Shown: piece by piece, positions 6,491-14,200 of the stretch
How positions within the stretch are numbered: the stretch's first letter is position 1
Layout of the letters: each line of letters begins with the position of its first letter
DNA from: JBALVO01 sp036961445
GTDB lineage: Bacteria > Pseudomonadota > Gammaproteobacteria > Pseudomonadales > Halieaceae
Direction: 5' to 3'
Length of the DNA stretch: 15,993 bases
Assembly: GCA_036961445.1 (NCBI GenBank)
Contig: JBALVO010000084.1
Location: forward strand, 1-15,993
Translations under genes and position numbers: made by a program
Notes under the pieces: model-generated
The model's database searches: none
What the model was told of the DNA's origin: nothing
The model's input: the letters and a program-made list of their open reading frames with translations, nothing else

Positions 6491-6712
6491 TCAGGCCAGC
6501 CAGATTAATAGCCAACCGAACATGGCCATCAATAATGCGTCACTGGCCTTGTCCATCCGGGTCAGGGCGTAAAGGTAGGACAGCGGGGGCAGGAACAGGG
6601 TGCACAAACCCCAGGTAAAATCTTCCTTCCAGGATGTAACAAGCAACAAAATCCAGCTCGCTAAAAGTGCGGCTGCACCAAATGTCACCATGGTGGCGCT
6701 TGCGGCTTCCAT
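6491..6712 (-). CDS. Small inner-membrane protein, unknown function
   Basis: A 73-residue hydrophobic protein. Three hydrophobic stretches are visible: MVTFGAAALLASWILLLVTSW, LCTLFLPPLSYLYAL and LLMAMFGWLLIWLA. They suggest two to three membrane helices. The WGLCTLFLPP segment is typical of a group of small uncharacterised proteobacterial membrane proteins, to which I cannot give a function. The start is ATG at 6712, with GGAGG four bases upstream (6717-6721); an ATG at 6730 would place that ribosome site inside the gene. It has no close same-strand partner: the upstream gap (6713-6947) separates it from the divergent acyltransferase gene. Confidence 0.75.
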   Translation of the reverse strand: MEAASATMVTFGAAALLASWILLLVTSWKEDFTWGLCTLFLPPLSYLYALTRMDKASDALLMAMFGWLLIWLA

Positions 6713-6876
6713 ATTTCCTCCGGTTTTCATTCGATTAATAAAGCGGCAGCAGGTTAGCAGAAACTGCTGATCAAGTCAGCGACGAACACCCGCTTTCTTG
6801 ATCTTGCGCAGGCCTGCTGGTGGTTTGCCGTCAGCACTGCATCATGGCGCTGCCAGCGGCGGTGTTGCGGCGGTTA

Positions 6877-6898
6877 GCGAGGTCATCAGATGACTCGC
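6877..6898. promoter_or_regulatory. Inverted repeat upstream of the acyltransferase-dinG operon
   Basis: The arms GCGAG-g-TCATC (6877-6887) and GATGA-CTCGC (6889-6898) form a 10-bp inverted repeat with one bulged G, centred on A6888. The core GTCATC-A-GATGAC is a perfect palindrome. It ends 49 nt before the TTG start of the first operon gene, so it is placed as an operator. No convincing -35/-10 pair was identified in the surrounding gap (6713-6947). Confidence 0.45.
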
Positions 6899-6947
6899 GC
6901 TGTGAATTTGGGTATGGTTAGGCGCCTTTGACACAGAGAGCGTTGGC

Positions 6948-8111
6948 TTGACGGATCCATTTGCAGATATCCGCCCTTATCGGGACGAAGAGGTGGCCGC
7001 GGTACTCGCGCGCCTGCTCGACGACAACGAGTTTCTTGGCGCGATAGCCAGTTTGCGTCTGGGTCGGCTGGCCAGGTTTGCGCCGGTATTAACGCGCCGT
7101 GTCGTGCGCTATTTTCTGGCACGTGAGGTGCGCGGCATTGCCGATGTAGACGGCATGCAGACCGTCATCAAACGCTACATGGACAGGATGATTGAAAGCG
7201 CCACCGGCGGTTTTAGTGTGTCTGGATTAGAGCAGCTCAATCCGGTACGACCCTACCTATATATGAGTAATCATCGCGATATAGCCATGGATCCGGCGTT
7301 CACCAATTATGCACTGCATCGCAATAACTATGACACGGTGAGGATTGCGATTGGCGACAACCTGCTGACCAAGCCCTGGGTTGCGGATCTTATGCGGTTG
7401 AACAAGAGTTTTATCGTCAAGCGTTCGGTGAGCGGTCCGCGCGAACTCCTTGCGGCTTCGAAGAATCTTGCTAACTATATCCAATACTCCATTACGCAGG
7501 AAAATGCCGCTATTTGGCTGGCCCAGCGAGAAGGCCGTGCAAAAGACGGCGTTGATCGCACTGAGCCGGTCATCATTAAAATGTTGTCCATGAGTCGTGA
7601 CAAGCGAGCGCAGGAATTCAGTGATCATATTTTGGCGTTGGGCATAGTGCCGGTGGCGATTTCTTACGAACTCGACCCCTGTGACGCACTTAAGGCCAGT
7701 GAGCTCTGTCAGCGGGCTAGTCAGGGCGATTACGAAAAGGGAGCGCAGGAGGATATCGCGTCTATTGCACAGGGCATAGCCGGTGACAAGGGCCGGGTGC
7801 ATGTGTCCTTTGGTACGCCACTGGCGGGCGCCCTGGATACACCTGAGGCCGCAGCCAAGGAAGTGGACAGACAAATCATTTCGCTGTACTGCCTGCACCC
7901 CACCAATATGTTTGCCTACCACATGTTGCACGGTGAGGATGCGCCTGTTCCTGCTGATCTGTATCTTGAAGAAGGGGATTGTAGTCGGGCCGAATTTGAG
8001 GCGCGCATTGCCGCCATGCCCGAGGCACATCGTCCCTATGCCCTGGCGATCTATGCAAATGCGGTAGTGAGCAAGCTGGCTCTTGCTGATGGTGCCGCGC
8101 CACCTTGCTGA
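6948..8111 (+). CDS. PlsC-like 1-acyl-glycerol-phosphate acyltransferase family protein
   Basis: A 387-residue acyltransferase of the PlsC/glycerophosphate acyltransferase superfamily, expected to move an acyl group from acyl-ACP or acyl-CoA to a glycerolipid or similar acceptor at the membrane. The acceptor motif is SNHRDIAMDPAF (residues 107-118); the base is His109 and the Asp lies six residues on (H-x5-D, one longer than the usual H-x4-D). The second motif, REGRAKDG (194-201), corresponds to the FPEGTR block. The N-terminal 90 residues and C-terminal 130 residues extend beyond a minimal PlsC, so this is a distinct subgroup. The start is TTG at 6948, with GAGAG seven bases upstream. It overlaps dinG by 7 nt and is the first gene of the plus-strand cluster. 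Confidence 0.85.
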   Translation: MTDPFADIRPYRDEEVAAVLARLLDDNEFLGAIASLRLGRLARFAPVLTRRVVRYFLAREVRGIADVDGMQTVIKRYMDRMIESATGGFSVSGLEQLNPVRPYLYMSNHRDIAMDPAFTNYALHRNNYDTVRIAIGDNLLTKPWVADLMRLNKSFIVKRSVSGPRELLAASKNLANYIQYSITQENAAIWLAQREGRAKDGVDRTEPVIIKMLSMSRDKRAQEFSDHILALGIVPVAISYELDPCDALKASELCQRASQGDYEKGAQEDIASIAQGIAGDKGRVHVSFGTPLAGALDTPEAAAKEVDRQIISLYCLHPTNMFAYHMLHGEDAPVPADLYLEEGDCSRAEFEARIAAMPEAHRPYALAIYANAVVSKLALADGAAPPC

Positions 8112-10231
8112 ACGATGAAATCAAGGACAGCATCCGTGAGGCCTATAGTTCTATCATAGAGCGTAAATCCCTCACTCCGCGCTGGGGACAGCGTCAGATG
8201 ATCGCTGAAATTGCCAATACCCTGTCTAATATTCCGCTCCCTGGAGAAGTTAATCACGGGCCGCCGGCGGTTTGTGTTATCGAGGCGGGTACCGGTACCG
8301 GCAAAACCATCGCCTATGCTGTGGCGGCGATACCTATGGCGCAGGCCCTGGGCAAGCGCCTGGTGGTGGCAACGGCGACGATTGCTCTGCAAGAACAGTT
8401 CGTTAATAAGGACCTGCCCGATATTCGCGAAAGTAGCGGACTGAACTTCAGTTTTACACTGGCCAAGGGGCGCAGGCGCTATGTCTGTCTGTCGAAGCTG
8501 GATCGTTTGATGGCGGACGGGCAGGGGTCCTCGGGTCTGCTGCCGCTGTACCCGGATGAAATGCAGGCACCACTGGCAGCAGAGGCTATGCCCGTCTACA
8601 CCGCGATGCTCGATGCTATGGGGCGGGGGCAATGGGATGGTGACAGGGATAACTGGCCTCAAACGATTGCCGAGGATGTATGGTACGGCGTGACTACCGA
8701 CCACAGCCAATGCACTGGCCGGCGCTGCCCTAATATCAGTCAGTGCAGCTTTTACCGAGCGCGGGACGAGCTACAAAGCGCTGATATTATTGTCACTAAT
8801 CATGACCTGACCCTGTCTGATCTGGCCCTGGGTGGTGGCGCTATCTTGTCGCCACCGGAGGACAGCATTTATATTTTTGACGAGGGCCACCATTTACCCG
8901 ATAAAGCCCTGTCGCACTTTTCCAGCTTTTGCCGATTGCATACGACAATTTCGTGGTTGCAGGAGAGCAAGAAACTGTTGGCACAGTCGGCATCAGTGTT
9001 GGCAGGTATGCAAAGCCTGCAGCGACCGCTACAGACCTTACCGGCGGAAATGGACGAGGCTGTTGCGAGTCTGCAGGTAGCTGAGCAGGTAGTGGCCAGC
9101 CTGTTTGAAGAGTGCGAGGTGAAGGATAATCGTGATGACCAGCAACTGCGCTTCGCACATGGACTGGTACCGGCGTCGCTGATACCGGTTGCAGCGTCGC
9201 TGACCCACCAATTCCAGAAGCTAACCAATGGCCTGTCCCGCATGGAGAATTTGCTGGAAGAGGCACTGGAAGATGACTGCGCCGGCATAGACAAGGCGGA
9301 CGTCGAGACCTGGCATATCAACGTGGGCGGTATGCTTGGCCGGGCGGAAAGTACCCTGGCACTGTGGCAGGAGTATGCCGTTACCGGTGAGGGGGAAGAT
9401 CCCCCCAGGGCGCGCTGGATAACATTATTGAACAGCGGCGGTCAGTTCGGTTTTGACCTGCGCTGTAGTCCGGTATTGGCTGCGGATATTCTGCAGGAGT
9501 GCCTGTGGTCCCGCGCCGCCGGGGTTGTGGTTACCTCGGCGACAATTACCGCGCTCAACTCTTTCGAGCGCTTTATGTTGCATTCGGGCGCACCGCGAGA
9601 CGCCAACTACAAGGTGGTGGCCAGCCCCTTTGACTATGCCAATGCCACTTTTGTAGTGCCCACCATGGATTGCGATCCCGGCGACGCCCAGGCGCACACG
9701 CAGGCCCTGATAGACCAGCTGCCAACGACGCTGGACCCGGCGGAGGGCAGTCTGGTGTTGTTTTCTTCTCGCCGCCAGATGCAGGATGTCTACCAGGGGC
9801 TCAGTGGCGAGTTTGGTGAGCGGATCCTGATGCAGGGCGATTACAGTAAACAGGAGATCCTGCGCCGTCATCGTGAAACTATCGATGGCAAACAGGGCAG
9901 CGTTATTTTTGGCCTGGCCAGCTTTGCTGAGGGTGTGGATTTACCGGGAGATTACTGCCGCCATGTGGTGATCGCCAAAATCCCTTTCGCGGTGCCGGAC
10001 AGTCCGCTGGAGGCCGCGCTGGCTGAATGGGTCGAAGCCCAGGGGCGCAACGCGTTCATGGAAATCAGTGTGCCCGATGCAGCTCTGCGCCTGGTACAGG
10101 CCAGTGGCAGGTTATTGCGAACTGAGCAGGACAGTGGGCGAGTCACACTTATGGATCGACGGATATTAACCAAGCGTTACGGCAGCGCTATCCTGGATTC
10201 GTTGCCACCATTCAAGCGGCAACTGGGATAA
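8105..10231 (+). CDS. dinG: ATP-dependent DNA helicase DinG (Fe-S, SF2)
   Basis: A 708-residue XPD/DinG-type 5'-3' helicase (E. coli DinG is 716), which unwinds forked DNA, D-loops and R-loops in repair. Visible motifs are the Q-like GQRQMIAEIA (28-37), Walker A GTGTGKT (62-68), motif Ia VVATATIALQEQ, Walker B DEGH (259-262), the C-terminal LVLFSSRRQM and motif VI QASGRLLR (from residue 665). Four cysteines suit a [4Fe-4S] cluster: Cys128, Cys203, Cys208 and Cys214; the C-x4-C-x5-C spacing equals that of E. coli DinG. The start is non-ATG, TTG at 8105 or CTG at 8108; the next in-frame Met is residue 32, inside a conserved motif. It overlaps the acyltransferase gene by 7 nt, with no clear ribosome site, suggesting translational coupling. 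Confidence 0.96.
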   Translation: MLNDEIKDSIREAYSSIIERKSLTPRWGQRQMIAEIANTLSNIPLPGEVNHGPPAVCVIEAGTGTGKTIAYAVAAIPMAQALGKRLVVATATIALQEQFVNKDLPDIRESSGLNFSFTLAKGRRRYVCLSKLDRLMADGQGSSGLLPLYPDEMQAPLAAEAMPVYTAMLDAMGRGQWDGDRDNWPQTIAEDVWYGVTTDHSQCTGRRCPNISQCSFYRARDELQSADIIVTNHDLTLSDLALGGGAILSPPEDSIYIFDEGHHLPDKALSHFSSFCRLHTTISWLQESKKLLAQSASVLAGMQSLQRPLQTLPAEMDEAVASLQVAEQVVASLFEECEVKDNRDDQQLRFAHGLVPASLIPVAASLTHQFQKLTNGLSRMENLLEEALEDDCAGIDKADVETWHINVGGMLGRAESTLALWQEYAVTGEGEDPPRARWITLLNSGGQFGFDLRCSPVLAADILQECLWSRAAGVVVTSATITALNSFERFMLHSGAPRDANYKVVASPFDYANATFVVPTMDCDPGDAQAHTQALIDQLPTTLDPAEGSLVLFSSRRQMQDVYQGLSGEFGERILMQGDYSKQEILRRHRETIDGKQGSVIFGLASFAEGVDLPGDYCRHVVIAKIPFAVPDSPLEAALAEWVEAQGRNAFMEISVPDAALRLVQASGRLLRTEQDSGRVTLMDRRILTKRYGSAILDSLPPFKRQLG

Positions 10232-10255
10232 TGTCAGTGCCGTTCATAACAGGGG

Positions 10256-12835
10256 GTGAGTGTTGCTGTTGTCGAGTTCGATGAGACAGCTGTACTCGCT
10301 TGCACCTGGGAGTCATTTTTGAAAACAGGTCCATCAACACAGTTACAGGCAGTTAACGCGGCGCTTTTTGCGCGTGCAGACAAGGAGCAGTTGGCTGCCA
10401 TGGAGCCAAAGGCGCGCCTGCGAGCGCAGCGCTTAGCTGCCAATATGGTGCAGCCGCTCATTGATGCCGCCGTCGCGGTAGTGCCGTTGGAAATTGCCGG
10501 ATGCCAGGCGGAGTGGATTGTGCCGCCGGGTGCAGATGAAAACAATCGCATACTGATGATTCATGGCGGCGGTTTTATCATCTGCGGACTCAATTCCCAC
10601 CGCAACACCTCGATACAGCTGGCCAGGTATGCCCAGTGCGCGGTGCTGGCTATCGACTATCGACTGGCACCGGAAACGCCCTATCCCGGGGGCCTGGATG
10701 ATTGCATGGCCGCCTGGCAATACATGCTTGGCAACGGGCCCTACGCAACAGGAGAGGCTGCTAATGCCTTTTTAATGGGTGATAGCGCCGGCGGCAATCT
10801 CTGCGCGGCTTTGCTGCTGCGCCTGAGGGATGCCGGCGCGCGTATGGCCGACGGCGCTATTTTAATGTCTGCGGCACTGGACCTGACACATTCCGGCCAG
10901 AGTTGGATCGCCAACAATGCCACCGACGCAATGCTGGGGAATCAGGATGCGAGCAGCCAAGAAGAACTTCTAGCCGCAGATGAGCCATGGTCCCAGCTCT
11001 ACCTGCAAGGGCAAGACCCGCATGACCCGGGCGCCTCGCCATTGTTTGGTGACCTCACGGGCTTGCCGCCGCTGCTTCTCTTGGCCGGCAATGAAGAGCG
11101 GTTACTGGATGACAGTGTGCGTTTTCATCACAAAGCGGTGGCGGCGGGTGTTAACAGTCGCCTGGAGTGCTGGGACTGGGTGTACCACGCCTGGACCTCG
11201 GTAGATGTGAAGGTACCAGAGGCCGACGAGGCGCTGCGCCGCATGGGGCAGTTCATCAACATGCAGGCCTACAAAAAGATTGCCGCTGAACGGTTTGCCG
11301 AGTTTACCGACCTCAGTGATGCCATGGCGGAGAATGCCCGGCGGTGGCCGCAACATTTGGCGGTGATAGAAGGTGATCAGTCGCTGACCTGGGCAGAGTT
11401 TGACGCGCGTCTTAACCAGATGGCCAATGCGCTTATTGCCAGGGGGGTGCAACCGGACGACAAGGTAGCAGCGCTGGCGCGCAATTCACTGGATTACATG
11501 GTGGTGATGTTTGGCACGCTGCGTGCCGGAGCCTGTATTGTGCCCCTGTCTGGCATGGCCTCGGGCGATGCCCTGGCCATGATGATGGAAAATTCTGATT
11601 CGAAACTGCTGTTTCTGGAGTCGGGCAATCGAGGCCTGATTGACCCCGTGTTAGATCAGCTGACAGGTGTTATCCCCGGTGGTTTTGTAGGCCTGGATTT
11701 TACCGATGAAGGCTGGGTCGGCATCGAGGAATTCCTGGCCGGTTATCCGGTGACACCACCAGCAGTAGAAATCACCGGGCAGCTGGGCTTTAATCTCATC
11801 TACTCTTCAGGCACCACTGGCGTGCCCAAGGGTATTTTGCACTCGCGTAGCTGTCGCTTCACAGAGTTTCCAGCCGGTGCCGGTGCTGGATATTCGCCGT
11901 GGTGTCGCACGCTGGTATCTACACCTCTTTACTCCAATACCACCATGGCCAGTCTGCTGCCCACCATGGGTAATGGCGGCTGCGCTGTGTTGATGCCCAA
12001 GTTTGATGCCGAGGGTTTCCTGGAGCTCGCCCAGGCGCATAAAATTACGCATGCCATGCTGGTTCCTGTGCAGTACCAGAGAATCTTTGATGTGCAGGCT
12101 TTTGCGGACTACGACCTGTCAAATTTTCTGATGAAGTTCTCCACCAGTGCACCACTGCGTGAAGAACTGAAACGCCGGGTCATAACCGAATGGCCAGGTG
12201 GATTGATTGAGTACTACGGGATGACAGAGGGCGGCGTTGGCTTTATTTTGTTCGCCCATATTTTCCCGCAAAAATTGCACACCGTGGGCTTCCCCATACC
12301 TGGCAACCTGGTGAAGATCGTGGGTGAAGACGGTGCAGAAGTCCCGCGTGGCCAGCCGGGGGAAATATACGGTCGCTCGCGTAATATGATGGACTGTTAT
12401 TTCAAGGCTGCAGATAAAACGGAGGAGGCCTCCTGGTATGACGATGCAGGTCTGCGCTGGCAGCGCTCCGGCGACATGGGGCGCCTGGACGAAGATGGTT
12501 TCCTGGAACTGCTGGACCGCAAGAAAGATATGATTATCTCTGGCGGCTTTAACGTTTTTGCCGCCGACCTGGAAGATGTATTGATCAGGCATGAGCAGGT
12601 CAATGATGTGGCGGTGATTGCTGTGCCCTCGCCACAATGGGGGGAGACACCGCTGGCCATCGTAGAGCCGGTGCCCGGGCAAGCACCCGACAAGGAGCAA
12701 TTGCGGCAATGGAGTAACGCGCAATTGGGCAAAGGGCAGCGTATATCACAAGTGGTGCTTATGGATGAGCTGCCGCGTTCCACCATCGGCAAGGTGCTCA
12801 AGAAAGACCTGCGGGCACCTTACTGGACAGACTGA
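10256..12835 (+). CDS. Fusion: HSL-type alpha/beta hydrolase + acyl-CoA ligase (AMP-binding)
   Basis: An 859-residue two-domain enzyme. Residues 1-335 are a hormone-sensitive-lipase type hydrolase: oxyanion HGGG (103-106), nucleophile GDSAGG (175-180, Ser177), an acidic residue in AGNEERLLDD (Glu281 at the usual acid position) and His311 (WVYHAW). Residues 345-859 are a full-length adenylate-forming ligase: YSSGTTGVPKG (516-526), YGMTEGG (654-660), SGDMGRLDEDG (from 738), DRKKDMIISGGFNVF (754-768) and the C-terminal catalytic Lys846 in STIGKVLKK. Expected activities are ester or lactone hydrolysis, then ATP-dependent CoA activation of the released acid. GTG 10256 touches its own G-run; TTG 10319 behind GGGAG is an alternative start. 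It lies 24 nt after dinG and 36 nt before the dehydrogenase, and probably supplies the latter's acyl-CoA. Confidence 0.9.
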   Translation: MSVAVVEFDETAVLACTWESFLKTGPSTQLQAVNAALFARADKEQLAAMEPKARLRAQRLAANMVQPLIDAAVAVVPLEIAGCQAEWIVPPGADENNRILMIHGGGFIICGLNSHRNTSIQLARYAQCAVLAIDYRLAPETPYPGGLDDCMAAWQYMLGNGPYATGEAANAFLMGDSAGGNLCAALLLRLRDAGARMADGAILMSAALDLTHSGQSWIANNATDAMLGNQDASSQEELLAADEPWSQLYLQGQDPHDPGASPLFGDLTGLPPLLLLAGNEERLLDDSVRFHHKAVAAGVNSRLECWDWVYHAWTSVDVKVPEADEALRRMGQFINMQAYKKIAAERFAEFTDLSDAMAENARRWPQHLAVIEGDQSLTWAEFDARLNQMANALIARGVQPDDKVAALARNSLDYMVVMFGTLRAGACIVPLSGMASGDALAMMMENSDSKLLFLESGNRGLIDPVLDQLTGVIPGGFVGLDFTDEGWVGIEEFLAGYPVTPPAVEITGQLGFNLIYSSGTTGVPKGILHSRSCRFTEFPAGAGAGYSPWCRTLVSTPLYSNTTMASLLPTMGNGGCAVLMPKFDAEGFLELAQAHKITHAMLVPVQYQRIFDVQAFADYDLSNFLMKFSTSAPLREELKRRVITEWPGGLIEYYGMTEGGVGFILFAHIFPQKLHTVGFPIPGNLVKIVGEDGAEVPRGQPGEIYGRSRNMMDCYFKAADKTEEASWYDDAGLRWQRSGDMGRLDEDGFLELLDRKKDMIISGGFNVFAADLEDVLIRHEQVNDVAVIAVPSPQWGETPLAIVEPVPGQAPDKEQLRQWSNAQLGKGQRISQVVLMDELPRSTIGKVLKKDLRAPYWTD

Positions 12836-12871
12836 CTAACCCAAAACAGAAAACTGAGGCGGACAAGTACC

Positions 12872-14119
12872 ATGACAGACGCAACCCAAGACCTATTCAA
12901 CCTGGCAATGTCAGAGCAGGTGCAACCGTTGTTTCACAAAGTGAAGCAGCACATTGCGGATAATGTAGTGCCAATTACGGAGGAATATTTTGCCCTGGAT
13001 AAGGACAAGGAAGACCGTTGGTCCTTTCACCCGCGGCAGCTGGAATTGCTGGAGCAAAGCAAGCAAAAGGCAAGGGAGGCGGGCTTGTGGAATTTTTTCC
13101 TACCCGACGCTGAAACCGGCGACGGCCTGTCCAACCTCGATTATGCCTATATAGCGGCGGAGTTGGGCAAGAGCCCGTTGGCCTCACAATCGATGAACTG
13201 CAGTGCGCCTGATACCGGCAATATGGAGGTGCTGGAGCGAGTGGGCACTGAGGCACAAAAAGCGCAGTGGCTGGAGCCGTTGCTCAGTGGCGAGATTCGC
13301 TCGGCCTATGCCATGACCGAGCCCAATGTGGCGTCATCAGATGCCAAAAATATCAGCACCACCGCGGTACTCGACGGCGATGAATGGGTGATCAATGGCG
13401 AGAAGTACTATATCTCCGGTGCGGGAGATCCCCGCTGCAAAATTCTTATTACCATGGTCAAGACCAGCCCCGATGCCACACCCTTTCGCCAGCAGTCGCA
13501 AATTCTGATACCCAAGGATGCCCCGGGAGTGGAAATTCTGGGTGCCATGGAGGTGTTCGGCGAGGATCATGCCCCCTACGGCCATATGCACATTAAATTT
13601 ACCGACGTGCGTGTGCCCAAAGACAATATATTGTGGGGTGAGGGACGCGGGTTTGAGATTTCCCAGGTGCGCCTGGGTCCCGGCCGGATTCATCATTGCA
13701 TGCGCTCCATCGGTAAGGCGGAGGTCGCGCTGGAACTAATGGTCAAGCGCGCCAGCACCCGGGTCGCTTTTGGTAAGCCTATTGTCAAACTGGGTAAGAA
13801 CCTGGAGTTGGTTGCCCGTGCCCGCATTGAAATAGATGCCTGTCGTTTGATGGTGCTGCAGGCCGCCAAAGCAATGGACGTGCTGGGTAACAAGGAAGCG
13901 CGCGTTTATGTGAGCGCGGTAAAAGCCATGGTGCCGGAAAAGGTCTGCCAGATAATCGACTGGGCGATACAGATGCATGGTGCCACCGGGATGTCGCAGT
14001 GGACGCCCCTGGCCGGGATGTATGCCGACCAGCGACACCTGCGTTTCGCCGATGGCCCGGACGAGGTGCATCACATGGTGGTGGGTCGTGCCGAAGTGCA
14101 AAAGTATGATCTCTGGTAG
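12872..14119 (+). CDS. Acyl-CoA dehydrogenase family protein, ACAD10/11 (LvaC-like) type
   Basis: A 415-residue FAD-dependent acyl-CoA dehydrogenase fold. Seen motifs are AMTEPNVASSD (147-157), the central beta domain with INGEKYYISGAGDP, GPGRIHHCMRSIG (269-281), the C-terminal helix region QMHGATGMSQ (367-376) and RFADGPDEVH (391-400). GPGRIHHC and DGPDEVH mark the ACAD10/11 clade; Asp394 falls where ordinary acyl-CoA dehydrogenases have the catalytic Glu (alignment by eye). Animal ACAD10/11 and Pseudomonas LvaC act with a kinase to convert 4-hydroxyacyl-CoA, via a 4-phosphoacyl-CoA, to an enoyl-CoA. The next gene is just such a kinase, which supports that role over plain dehydrogenation. 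The ATG start is preceded by a GAGG with long spacing. Confidence 0.9.
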   Translation: MTDATQDLFNLAMSEQVQPLFHKVKQHIADNVVPITEEYFALDKDKEDRWSFHPRQLELLEQSKQKAREAGLWNFFLPDAETGDGLSNLDYAYIAAELGKSPLASQSMNCSAPDTGNMEVLERVGTEAQKAQWLEPLLSGEIRSAYAMTEPNVASSDAKNISTTAVLDGDEWVINGEKYYISGAGDPRCKILITMVKTSPDATPFRQQSQILIPKDAPGVEILGAMEVFGEDHAPYGHMHIKFTDVRVPKDNILWGEGRGFEISQVRLGPGRIHHCMRSIGKAEVALELMVKRASTRVAFGKPIVKLGKNLELVARARIEIDACRLMVLQAAKAMDVLGNKEARVYVSAVKAMVPEKVCQIIDWAIQMHGATGMSQWTPLAGMYADQRHLRFADGPDEVHHMVVGRAEVQKYDLW

Positions 14120-14190
14120 CGGGTGTCATTGGATGACGGTGACCACACTACGGCGTGGTGTTGGTTGTCTGCAAACTACGTTGGTTAAAA

Positions 14191-14195
14191 AGGGA
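14191..14195 (+). promoter_or_regulatory. Ribosome-binding site of the kinase gene
   Basis: AGGGA lies five bases before the ATG at 14201 and favours that start over GTG 14198 or ATG 14207. Confidence 0.65.
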
Positions 14196-14200
14196 AAGTG

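Noticed and set aside
6808..6817. Ten-base palindrome GCAGGCCTGC in the gap before the acyltransferase gene
   Set aside because: Short GC-rich palindromes of this length are expected by chance, and nothing around it supports a function.
7257..8030. Long open frame (257 codons) on the minus strand opposite the acyltransferase
   Set aside because: It lies wholly within a gene with clear acyltransferase motifs, its product has no recognisable domain, and it looks like a frame shadow.
8051..8710. 219-codon minus-strand frame opposite the start of dinG
   Set aside because: The plus strand holds Walker A and the Fe-S cysteines of DinG. The antisense product is rich in His, Arg and Gln without a domain pattern.
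12119..12724. 201-codon minus-strand frame opposite the CoA ligase
   Set aside because: The ligase motifs run through this whole stretch on the plus strand, and the antisense frame has no supporting signal.
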